A stretch of 15,962 nucleotides of DNA from SG8-41 sp036555035. Lineage in GTDB: Bacteria; Pseudomonadota; Gammaproteobacteria; Burkholderiales; SG8-41. Positions 5,908 to 12,399 of the stretch are shown here, piece by piece. Each line of letters starts with the position of its first letter. The first letter of the stretch is position 1. Made by a program: the position numbers and the translations under genes. The stretch lies in NCBI GenBank assembly GCA_036555035.1, contig DATBMB010000184.1, forward strand, positions 1 to 15,962, given 5' to 3'. Under the pieces are notes generated by a model. The model made no database searches. It had not been told where the DNA came from and was given only the letters and a program-made list of their open reading frames with translations.

Positions 5908-7200
5908 CTAGACGGTGACGGGGTCGGTGTTGAGCGGGCGGAACAGGCCCTCGCGGGCCCCGTCCTTGAACTTGACGCTTCTCGGCAGCTCGACCGCGCA
6001 CGAGCGCACGCGCTGCGTTTCGGGCATCAGGCCGGGCAGCAGCTTGCCCTCGCGGTTGTCCTTCGCGGCTTTGAGCAGCATGCGCCGCATCAGGATGATG
6101 CCGTTGTCGGTCGAGCAGAGGTTCTCCCTGGTGCGGTCCTGGATCGGCCCCATGCTCTCCTGCAGCGAGGCATCCTGCATGGCAATGCCCTCGACGCCGC
6201 TGTAGTTGGTGCCGAGCTTCTGGGTGGAGCGGTCCATCAGGTAGTCATTGCCCTTGTTCGCGAGCGGCATGAAGGTGCCCGGCACGTACTTCACGTGGAT
6301 GCCCTTGCCGTCCTTCATCGCCTGCACCTCGGCCGGCGTCAGCGCGCGCTTCGGATGGTAGTTGATCGACCAGGCCCAGCAGTTCTCGTCGTCGATCGGC
6401 ACCCAGGCGTGCCCGCCGATCGGGTGCCCCGCGCGCGGCGGGATGAGCGTATGCCACGGCATGATGAAGGGCGTGATGCGCCAGTACCAGCGGTCGTTGT
6501 CGGCCTGGCGGCGCGCGCCGATGAGCAGCCCGCCTTCGTACTCGACCACGTCGAAATGCGGCATGCGGTCGGAGAGGTTGTAGCGGTTCGCGCGCTCCTT
6601 GCCGCCCTTGAACAGGGGGTCGCGGTTGAGCGCCCCGCTGTGCAGGAACGACACGTGGCTCGAGTCGATGCCGCCCTCGATCGCCTGCAGGTAGTTGCAT
6701 TCCTGCAGGCGCTTGGAGACGAAGCGGTTCTCTGCCGGCACCAGCGACCACTCCAGGGCGGGCGGCTCGGGCTTCAGTTCCGGCGGGCCCATGTAGATCC
6801 AGATGACGCCGCCCTGCTCGATGGAAGGATAGGACTTGAGCTTGATGCGGCTGCGCATGCCGGATTCCTCCGCCTCCGAGGGGAGGTCCACGCACTGTCC
6901 CGTCACGTCGTACTTCCAGCCGTGGTACGGGCAGCGCAGCCCGCATTCCTCGTTGCGTCCGAACCACAGCGACACGCCGCGGTGGGCGCAGAATTCCTCG
7001 ATTACGCCGAGCCGCCCATCCGTGTCGCGGAACGCCACCAGCTTCTCGCCCAGCAGCTGGACGCGGACCGGGGGGCCGTCCTTCTCGGCGACTTCCTCGG
7101 CCAGCAGCGCCGGAATCCAGTAGCGCCGGAAGAGCTCCCCGAGCAGCGTGCCGGGTCCGGTGCGCGTCAGTTGCTCGTTCTGTTCCCTGGTGATCGCCAT
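5908..7200 (-). CDS. Rieske non-heme iron oxygenase, phthalate 4,5-dioxygenase-like alpha subunit
   Basis: This 430-residue aromatic ring oxygenase has a Rieske [2Fe-2S] site at CAHRG (Cys71, His73) and CPYHGWKYD (Cys90, His93). The catalytic iron site is marked by GGIDSSHVSFLHSG (Asp179, His182, His187), and the third ligand probably lies in MQDASLQESMGPIQDR near residue 335. The N-terminus (NEQLTRTGPGTLLGELFRRYWIP) and the DASLQESMG segment are typical of the phthalate 4,5-dioxygenase (Pht3/OhpA) group, which use O2 and electrons to hydroxylate or demethylate substituted aromatic acids. Phthalate is a guess from the Pht5-like and LigJ neighbours. The closest start is the ATG at 7198-7200, with a GGGGGA Shine-Dalgarno-like run 10-15 bases upstream that belongs to the repeat array. 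It follows the ferredoxin gene in the same operon. No reductase is encoded in the window. Confidence 0.87.
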   Translation of the reverse strand: MAITREQNEQLTRTGPGTLLGELFRRYWIPALLAEEVAEKDGPPVRVQLLGEKLVAFRDTDGRLGVIEEFCAHRGVSLWFGRNEECGLRCPYHGWKYDVTGQCVDLPSEAEESGMRSRIKLKSYPSIEQGGVIWIYMGPPELKPEPPALEWSLVPAENRFVSKRLQECNYLQAIEGGIDSSHVSFLHSGALNRDPLFKGGKERANRYNLSDRMPHFDVVEYEGGLLIGARRQADNDRWYWRITPFIMPWHTLIPPRAGHPIGGHAWVPIDDENCWAWSINYHPKRALTPAEVQAMKDGKGIHVKYVPGTFMPLANKGNDYLMDRSTQKLGTNYSGVEGIAMQDASLQESMGPIQDRTRENLCSTDNGIILMRRMLLKAAKDNREGKLLPGLMPETQRVRSCAVELPRSVKFKDGAREGLFRPLNTDPVTV

Positions 7201-7204
7201 GATT

Positions 7205-7260
7205 CAGTCCCCCGTCACTCGTATCTCGTCACCCATATCTCGTCACCTGCATCTCGTCAC
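7205..7260. repeat. Half element: one GTGAC array, operon gap D (oxygenase/ferredoxin)
   Basis: Four GTCAC cores at 7214, 7228, 7242 and 7256 are exactly 14 nt apart and fill the 63-bp gap. There is no opposing arm. Read on the minus strand, the array ends in GGGGACTG (7212-7205), the same tag that ends the left arm of gap A. This half therefore matches the gap A arm unit for unit. The GGGGGA of the tag is also the only Shine-Dalgarno candidate for the Rieske oxygenase gene. Confidence 0.88.
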
Positions 7261-7263
7261 GCA

Positions 7264-7590
7264 TCATCCATGTTCGGCGGGATCGATGCACACCTGGCCT
7301 TCCACGATCTCGACCTTCCACACCTTGAGCGGCTCGGTCGCCGGCGCAAAGGTCGCGCGTCCGCTGGCGATGTGGAACCGCCCCTGGTGGAACGGGCACT
7401 CGACCTCGTCGTCGAGCAGGTAGCCCTCGGACAGCGATCCCGGCCCGTGCGTGCACTCGTCCTGGGTGACGTGAATCGTGCCCTCCACGTTGAACACCGC
7501 GTAGACGCTGCCGCCGCTTTCCACGCGCAACGCACTGCCCGGAGCAACATCCGAAACCCCGCACAGCGCCACCCGCTTCGCGTCCTTCAT
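7264..7590 (-). CDS. Rieske-type [2Fe-2S] ferredoxin
   Basis: This 108-residue single-domain Rieske protein has CTHGPG (Cys46, His48) and CPFHQGRF (Cys65, His68) with the usual spacing, and a typical length for soluble ferredoxins of three-component ring dioxygenases (BphF/NahAb type). It would shuttle electrons from a reductase to the oxygenase encoded next. It is the first gene of the leftward operon. Phthalate dioxygenases of the Pht3 group usually work with a reductase carrying its own plant-type cluster and no separate ferredoxin, so this pairing is unusual, or the oxygenase substrate differs. A CAGG lies only one base before the ATG, so the ribosome binding site is poor. The start may be about 44 nt into the transcript predicted from the upstream promoter. 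Confidence 0.88.
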   Translation of the reverse strand: MKDAKRVALCGVSDVAPGSALRVESGGSVYAVFNVEGTIHVTQDECTHGPGSLSEGYLLDDEVECPFHQGRFHIASGRATFAPATEPLKVWKVEIVEGQVCIDPAEHG

Positions 7591-7640
7591 GCCTGGGCGC
7601 GTATTTTACCCTCTCGCCGGGAGGATGCAGGTGCCCGGGG

Positions 7641-7682
7641 ATTGTAGTGCCCGCCCCCGGGGGCCCGGTTGATCTATGTCAA
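7641..7682 (-). promoter_or_regulatory. Candidate FNR/Anr-type class II promoter of the leftward operon
   Basis: TTGATCTATGTCAA at 7669-7682 (minus: TTGACATAGATCAA) matches the FNR/Anr/Dnr operator pattern TTGAY-N4-RTCAA in both half sites. On the minus strand, 22 bases downstream, lies TACAAT (7646-7641), a five-of-six match to the -10 hexamer. A start near 7634 would place the operator centre at -41.5, the standard class II activator position, with a leader of about 44 nt to the ferredoxin ATG. A second, weaker -10 (TAAAAT, 7608-7603) exists without a -35. The box is also 41 bases from the pobA ATG and could affect both genes. Confidence 0.6.
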
Positions 7683-7723
7683 AATGCCCGCCACGCCCGA
7701 CACCTGCGATTCCGGAAGCCCCC

Positions 7724-8899
7724 ATGCGAACCCAGGTTGCGATCATCGGTTCCGGGCCGGCGGGATTGCTCCTCGGCCAGCTCCTGCACCGCGCCGGGGT
7801 CGCCGCCGTGATCCTCGAGCAGCGCTCGGCGGAGTACGTGCTCGGGCGCATCCGCGCGGGCGTGCTCGAGGAGGGAACCGTGGAGCTGCTCACGCGCGCA
7901 GGCGTGGACGCGCGCTTGCGCGCCGAGGCACTCCCGCATCCCGTCGTCGGCATCGCCTTCGGCGGAGGCCGCCTCCGGATCGATCTGAAGGGCCTCAGCG
8001 GCAAGAGCATGACCGTCTACGGCCAGACCGAGATCACGCGCGACCTCATGGAGGCGCGCGCCGCGGCGGGCGCAAGCACGATCTACGAGGCCGAGGACGT
8101 GAGCGTGCACGGCTTCGACGGCACGCGCCCCACGGTGCGCTGGATGAAGGACGGCAAGCCCCACGAGCTCGAATGCGAGTTCATCGCCGGCTGCGACGGC
8201 TATCACGGCGTGTGCCGCACCAGCGTGCCCGGGCCCGCGATCCGCACCTACGAGCGCGAGTACCCCTTCGGCTGGCTCGGGGTCCTGTCGGACACGCCGC
8301 CGGTGGACATGGAGCTCTTCTACTCGAGCCACGAGCGCGGCTTCGCGCTCTGCAGCCTGCGCAGCGCAACGCGCAGCCGCTGCTACGTCCAGGTGCCGCT
8401 TGCCGACCGCCTGGAGGACTGGCCCGACGAGCGCTTCTGGGACGAGCTGCGCCGCCGCATCGACCCGGGCGCCGCGGGGAGGATCGTGACCGGGCCCGCC
8501 CTCGAGAAGAGCATCGCGCCGCTCAGGAGCTTCGTTGCCGAGCCGATGCGATTCGGGCGGCTGTTCCTCGCCGGGGACGCGGCGCACATCGTGCCGCCGA
8601 CGGGCGCAAAGGGCCTGAACCTCGCCGCGAGCGACGTGCACTACCTGTCGCAGGGACTGATCAACTGGTTCCGGCACGGCAGCAGCGCGGAGCTCGATGC
8701 CTACTCGAAGCGCGCGCTCTCCCGCGTCTGGAACGCCGAGCGCTTCTCGTGGTGGATGACAAGGCTCCTGCACCGCTTCCCCGAGGAGGGCGAGTTCCTG
8801 TGGAAGATGCAGCAGGCCGACCTCGATTACCTGGGGAGATCGCGCGCGGCGCAGACGGCGTTCGCCGAGAACTACGTGGGGCTTCCCTTCGACGGTTGA
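7724..8899 (+). CDS. pobA: 4-hydroxybenzoate 3-monooxygenase
   Basis: This 391-residue flavoprotein hydroxylase converts 4-hydroxybenzoate to protocatechuate with NADPH and O2. The start is the ATG at 7724: it matches the family N-terminus (MRTQVAIIG) and has GGAAG 5 bases upstream. The in-frame ATG at 7676 lies inside the putative operator and would add 16 unrelated residues. FAD motifs are GSGPAG (residues 9-14), the DG motif GCDGYHG (157-162) and GDAAHIVPPTGAKGLNLAASD. Residues that bind the substrate in Pseudomonas PobA are conserved: Tyr200, Ser211, Arg213, Tyr221 and Tyr384 (family Tyr201, Ser212, Arg214, Tyr222, Tyr385). The specificity is therefore secure. It diverges from the Rieske operon, and its product feeds protocatechuate to the pathway that contains LigJ. 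No PobR-type regulator is adjacent. Its last 28 bases overlap the convergent MFS gene. Confidence 0.95.
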   Translation: MRTQVAIIGSGPAGLLLGQLLHRAGVAAVILEQRSAEYVLGRIRAGVLEEGTVELLTRAGVDARLRAEALPHPVVGIAFGGGRLRIDLKGLSGKSMTVYGQTEITRDLMEARAAAGASTIYEAEDVSVHGFDGTRPTVRWMKDGKPHELECEFIAGCDGYHGVCRTSVPGPAIRTYEREYPFGWLGVLSDTPPVDMELFYSSHERGFALCSLRSATRSRCYVQVPLADRLEDWPDERFWDELRRRIDPGAAGRIVTGPALEKSIAPLRSFVAEPMRFGRLFLAGDAAHIVPPTGAKGLNLAASDVHYLSQGLINWFRHGSSAELDAYSKRALSRVWNAERFSWWMTRLLHRFPEEGEFLWKMQQADLDYLGRSRAAQTAFAENYVGLPFDG

Positions 8900-10032
8900 C
8901 GCGTGGCGCCGCGGTGGTGCGCGTAGCTCCCGCCCGCCATGAGCGCCGCGTTGGCGAGAAACACGGTCACCAGCCCGAGCGCGGACCCGAGAGTGCCGAA
9001 GGCGATCGGGATCACCATGTGCGTGAGGTTCACCAGGGTGAAGCGCACCCCGAGCGCCTCCCCCGTTCGGCCCGCCGGGGCCCGGTTGTAGGTCATGATC
9101 ACCGACAGCGGCTGGCCGACACCGAGGCCCAGGCCGAGGCCGAAGGACAGCAGCAGGAGGGATCCAATCCTCTCCGCGAACGGGAACAGCAGGAACGTCG
9201 CGCCCGCGAGGAGCATCGAGGCGGTCATCACGCGGTCCTCGCCCCAGCGGCGCACGAGCAGCGGCAGGAGCATGCGCACCACGAAGGTCGCGGCCGCGTG
9301 CGCGCCGAGCACGACCCCGATCATGGTGGCCGAGAGCCCGATGGAGTGCCCGTAGATCGGCATGAAGAACGTGTAGAGGTCGACGCCGGCCACCACCAGG
9401 GCGCTGGTGATGATCACGCTGCGCAGCCGCGGCTGCCTCAACATGCCGAGCACGCCGCTGTCCGTCCCGGGCCTGGCGGCCGCGCGCGCGCGCGGGATCA
9501 GGCGGCGGCACGCAATCCAGGCCACGCACGAGCCGGCCACCGTGAGCGCGAGGTAGAGAAAGGTGCGAACGTGGCCCTGGTGGTCGATCGAGAGGCCCAC
9601 GAGCAGCGGGCCGATCAGCGCGCCCAGCGCGATGGCGAGGCTCTGGAGGCTGACGTTGCGCGTTCGTTCTTCCGCGTCCCCCAGGCCGGCGATGAGATGC
9701 TGGAGCGCGATGTTGAGAAACACCAGCGCGATGCCGATGATGAGCGCGGCGGCGTAGAGCACGGCGAACCCGGCGAAAAAGTAGGGTATGGCAAGCCCCG
9801 CGGCGAGCCCGGCGGATCCGAGCACGATGGGACGGAAGCTCCCCACGCGGTCGGCGACCTTTCCTGCATGCACCGAGAGCAGGAGCGGGCCGAGACCGTA
9901 GAGCGCGATCAGCGCGCCGATCGCGGCGGCCGATGCGCCGAGCTCGATGGCGTAGAGCGACATCAGGACGCGGCTGCTCATGAAGCACATCCAGTTGAGC
10001 AGGCCGAGGAAGAGAATCAGGTAAATGACCAT
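8872..10032 (-). CDS. Major facilitator superfamily transporter
   Basis: This inner-membrane MFS permease has about 386 residues from the ATG at 10032 and about 11-12 hydrophobic helices. It has the loop 2-3 signature GKVADRVGSFRP just after the second helix and a central loop rich in Arg/Pro (RRLIPRARAAARPG) dividing the two halves. The substrate cannot be read. The neighbouring pobA and the catabolic operon make an aromatic acid or an efflux role possible. A TTG at 10066-10068 would extend it by 12 residues, but neither start has a good Shine-Dalgarno. A TAGAAT -10-like hexamer (minus, 10083-10078) would give a start near 10071, leaving a normal leader only for the ATG. Its stop codon (8872-8874) is antisense to the codon for a substrate-binding Tyr of PobA. 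Confidence 0.85.
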   Translation of the reverse strand: MVIYLILFLGLLNWMCFMSSRVLMSLYAIELGASAAAIGALIALYGLGPLLLSVHAGKVADRVGSFRPIVLGSAGLAAGLAIPYFFAGFAVLYAAALIIGIALVFLNIALQHLIAGLGDAEERTRNVSLQSLAIALGALIGPLLVGLSIDHQGHVRTFLYLALTVAGSCVAWIACRRLIPRARAAARPGTDSGVLGMLRQPRLRSVIITSALVVAGVDLYTFFMPIYGHSIGLSATMIGVVLGAHAAATFVVRMLLPLLVRRWGEDRVMTASMLLAGATFLLFPFAERIGSLLLLSFGLGLGLGVGQPLSVIMTYNRAPAGRTGEALGVRFTLVNLTHMVIPIAFGTLGSALGLVTVFLANAALMAGGSYAHHRGATRQPSKGSPT

Positions 10033-10114
10033 CGGGACGGCGGCGGTGAGCGCCGCCGGGCACGACAAAAACGCGCTATTCTAGCGTAAGGGCACCAGCC
10101 AGAAAGGAACTCAC

Positions 10115-10999
10115 ATGCAGATCCGAAACGTCGGCGTCGTCAGTCCCGGCGACATGGGCCAGGCGATCGCCGGGCGGCTCAAGGAGAGCGGGCTCTCCGT
10201 CCACACGGCGCTCGAGGGCCGCAGCGAGCGCACGAAGACACTCGCGCGCGCGGCCGGCATCAACGATTGCGGCTCGATGGAGAAGCTGGTCGCGGCCTGC
10301 GAGCTGGTGATCTCCGTCATCAACCCGGGGGAAGCGCTCAACGTGGCGCGGGAAGTGGCCGCCGCCATGCGCAAGATCGGCCGCAAGATTGCATTCGCGG
10401 ACCTGAACGCGGTCTCGCCGCAGACGGCGCGCGACGCGGACCGCATGATCCGCGAGGCAGGCGGCGTGTTCATCGACGGCGGCATCATCGGCCCGCCGCC
10501 GCGCGGGGAAAAGGACAAGCCGCGGATATACGTATCCGGGCCCGATGCCTATCTGATGGAGCAGGTCACCCATCCAAATCTCTTGGTGCGGGTCCTGTCC
10601 GAGCGCGTCGGGGACGCCTCCGGCGTCAAGATGTGCTACGCCGCGATGACCAAGGGCACGACGGCGCTCGCGGTGGAGCTGCTGGTGGCCGCGCGCAAGC
10701 TGGGCGTCGAGCAGGCGCTCGAGAAGGAGCTGCGCGAGAGCCGCAACGATGTCTTCGAGTGGCAGGTGAAGAGCATCGCGTCCATGCCGCCCAAGGCCTA
10801 CCGCTGGGTGCCGGAGATGCAGGAGATCGCGAAGACCTTCGGGGAGCTCGGGTTGACGCGCCGGATCTTCGAGGGCGCGACCGATATCTACGCCATGGTC
10901 GCGGAGACGCCGCTCGGCAGGGAAAGCCCGGAGCAGGCGCGCAAGCAGGGCCGCACCGGGCTCGACGTCACCCGCGAGATTGCCGAGGGAAAGCAGTAG
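10115..10999 (+). CDS. NAD(P)-dependent oxidoreductase of the 6-phosphogluconate/3-hydroxyisobutyrate dehydrogenase type with DUF1932 domain
   Basis: This 294-residue protein has an N-terminal Rossmann domain with a glycine motif GVVSPGDMG (residues 7-15; the family more often has GxIGLGxMG), and FADLNAVSP near residue 94 in the beta-strand position typical of beta-hydroxyacid dehydrogenases. The C-terminal half (about 190-265) is helical and contains KMCYAAMTKGTTALAVELL, characteristic of the DUF1932 domain. The Lys in this segment is the likely catalytic residue. Family members oxidise beta-hydroxy acids, but the substrate here is unknown. A strong AGAAAGGAA Shine-Dalgarno (10101-10109) precedes the ATG. 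The gene diverges from the MFS gene with a gap of at most 82 bases. A role in the same aromatic or oxo-acid metabolism is possible but not shown. Confidence 0.83.
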   Translation: MQIRNVGVVSPGDMGQAIAGRLKESGLSVHTALEGRSERTKTLARAAGINDCGSMEKLVAACELVISVINPGEALNVAREVAAAMRKIGRKIAFADLNAVSPQTARDADRMIREAGGVFIDGGIIGPPPRGEKDKPRIYVSGPDAYLMEQVTHPNLLVRVLSERVGDASGVKMCYAAMTKGTTALAVELLVAARKLGVEQALEKELRESRNDVFEWQVKSIASMPPKAYRWVPEMQEIAKTFGELGLTRRIFEGATDIYAMVAETPLGRESPEQARKQGRTGLDVTREIAEGKQ

Positions 11000-11046
11000 A
11001 ACCCATCTCAAACATGCTCCCGGAGCAGCTTGAGCACGCGTCCGAG

Positions 11047-11255
11047 GTATATGCGACGGCGCGGGTCCTGTCAGAATGCCACCCGCGCTGCTCGGCAAAC
11101 CCGCGGGCCGGGTGGCAGAGCGGTTGGGATCTGGTTCCGGATTTCCGGTACTGGTAGTGACTGTCCCGGGGAGTTGTCCTGATCAATTGACCAAGTGGGC
11201 TGGGAAATCCGGAGAAGATCACAACTGCTCTGACAGGACCCGGCCCGCAGCATAC
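11047..11255. repeat. Large imperfect palindrome (possible MITE or structured RNA) in the 327-bp convergent gap
   Basis: The gap 11000-11326 has no credible gene and is mostly one palindromic structure. The outer arms include a perfect 13-bp inverted repeat, GGGTCCTGTCAGA (11063-11075) with TCTGACAGGACCC (11229-11241). Inner arms CCGGATTTCC (11137-11146) and GGAAATCCGG (11203-11212) sit in longer, mostly matching flanks. A 45-nt block (about 11076-11120) interrupts only the left arm. It is itself a hairpin (TGCCACCCG 11077-11085 with CGGGTGGCA 11109-11117) and is flanked by CAGA on both sides, as if inserted. The central loop is 11147-11202. No clear target duplication is visible. The rest of the gap shows nothing I can name. 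Confidence 0.75.
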
Positions 11256-11326
11256 GCGCTACGCCTAGGATGAACGGTCGGAGGCGAAGGGCGAACGACT
11301 GGGTTTCTTGAGATTAGTTCTAGTCT

Positions 11327-12241
11327 CTAGACCCGGTACATCGAGCGCCGGTCGGGCTCGAAGGAGATGACGCGCAGCGGCCGCTCCAGGCGGCTGCGCC
11401 CGACGTGGATCCGGCCGGCGCCGTCGAGCAGGAGCTCACGGCGCAGCACGTGCACCTCCTCCCCGCTTCCCAGCGAGACGAACGTGCCGTTGATGCTGTG
11501 ATCGAACAGGTAGAAATGGGTGCGCACCAGCTTGATCGAGAGGTGCCGGCGCGAGGCATAGTTGTCCGTCACGACCAGGTCGCAATCCTTGGCGCGCCCG
11601 ATGACGATGCCGCTGCGCCACTGGTCCACGCGCACGCGCTCCTCGTCGAGCGTGACCAGCAGCGCCCCGGTGTCTCCGGGAATCATCTTGCTCGGCTGCA
11701 GGTTGACGTCGGTCAGCTCGGTGCGGTCGGTGCGCCACAGCACCTGGAACACGGTGGATTCCTGGTCGCTGCCCTTCAGCACCGCATTGAAGATCGGGCG
11801 CACGCAGGTCTTCAGCGCCGCCGACAGGCAGCGCTCCACCGCGTCGGTTGTGAGAATCTGCTCCGAGGTCGCCGCCGCCCTCAGGTAGGCGGCCACGTTC
11901 ACCGTGTCGCCGAAGACGTCGTTGTCCTCGACCAGCACCGGGCCGCAGTGCAGGCCGATGTGGATGGAGACGGGATAGTTGCCAGGCTTGCAGGTGCTCA
12001 CCTTCGCCTGCATGTCGCTCGCGGCGAGCACCGCGCGATCGGCGTCCGGGAAAACGCACATCACCTCGTCGCCGATCGTCTTGACCACCCGCCCGTCGTA
12101 GCGCACCAGCACGCCGTTGACGACCTCGAGGCAGGCATTGACGATGTTGCGGGCTGCGGCATCCCCGAGCTTCTGGTAGAGGCTGGTGCTGTCGCTGATG
12201 TCTGCGAACATCACCGCGAGGTTGCGCGTCTGCCTTTTCAT
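11327..12241 (-). CDS. Class III adenylate/guanylate cyclase-homology domain fused to FHA domain
   Basis: This 304-residue soluble protein starts with a class III nucleotide cyclase domain (about 7-170): MFADISDST with metal Asp14, VKTIGDEV with Lys54 and metal Asp58, and FGDTVNVAAYL around 110-120 with Asn115. A C-terminal FHA domain (about 190-285) follows, with IGR (214-216), SRRH (230-233) and NGT (251-253), the pThr-peptide binding pattern. Such proteins would link a kinase signal to cyclic nucleotide production. The transition-state Arg expected four residues after Asn115 is Tyr119, so activity is uncertain. It is a lone gene. A perfect TATAAT lies at 12256-12251 on the minus strand, but it would leave a leader of only about 3 nt and has no matching -35. 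Confidence 0.85.
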   Translation of the reverse strand: MKRQTRNLAVMFADISDSTSLYQKLGDAAARNIVNACLEVVNGVLVRYDGRVVKTIGDEVMCVFPDADRAVLAASDMQAKVSTCKPGNYPVSIHIGLHCGPVLVEDNDVFGDTVNVAAYLRAAATSEQILTTDAVERCLSAALKTCVRPIFNAVLKGSDQESTVFQVLWRTDRTELTDVNLQPSKMIPGDTGALLVTLDEERVRVDQWRSGIVIGRAKDCDLVVTDNYASRRHLSIKLVRTHFYLFDHSINGTFVSLGSGEEVHVLRRELLLDGAGRIHVGRSRLERPLRVISFEPDRRSMYRV

Positions 12242-12399
12242 GGCGGCGCGATTATAGCCCGCCCGAGTGCAAAAGCCCGTGATGGTTGACCGGTGAACGT
12301 CCGCGGTTCGCGGCTCCCTATCCGCACCCCGGGTCGAGCGTGTCGTATGTCACGAATCAGCCCCCGCGGGCAATGCAACCGCCGCCCGGGCGGCCGGCC

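Noticed and set aside
7676..7723. Upstream in-frame ATG as the pobA start
   Set aside because: It lies inside the FNR-like box, has no Shine-Dalgarno, and adds 16 residues not found in PobA.
7669..10089. Long open frames opposite or beside real genes, for example 7669-10089 (+), 7679-10063 (-), 14219-15640 (-), 3637-4671 (+), 6295-7647 (+)
   Set aside because: They are by-products of high GC. They lack recognisable motifs, are rich in Arg/Ala/Gly/Pro, and lie in other frames over genes with clear family signatures.
11109..11180. tRNA-Ser-like start (GGGTGGCAGAGCGGTT)
   Set aside because: Only the D-arm-like string is present. No anticodon arm, T arm (GTTCRANNC) or acceptor stem follows, and the string is explained by the hairpin and palindrome in this gap.
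12251..12256. Perfect TATAAT (minus) as the promoter of the cyclase-FHA gene
   Set aside because: There is no matching -35 or extended -10, and it would leave a leader of about 3 nt. It could be chance or a leaderless promoter, so it is not listed as a feature.
12382..12393. CCGCCCGGGCGG palindrome as the pcm terminator
   Set aside because: The stem is GC-rich but no T-run follows on the minus strand. Such palindromes are common by chance at this GC content.
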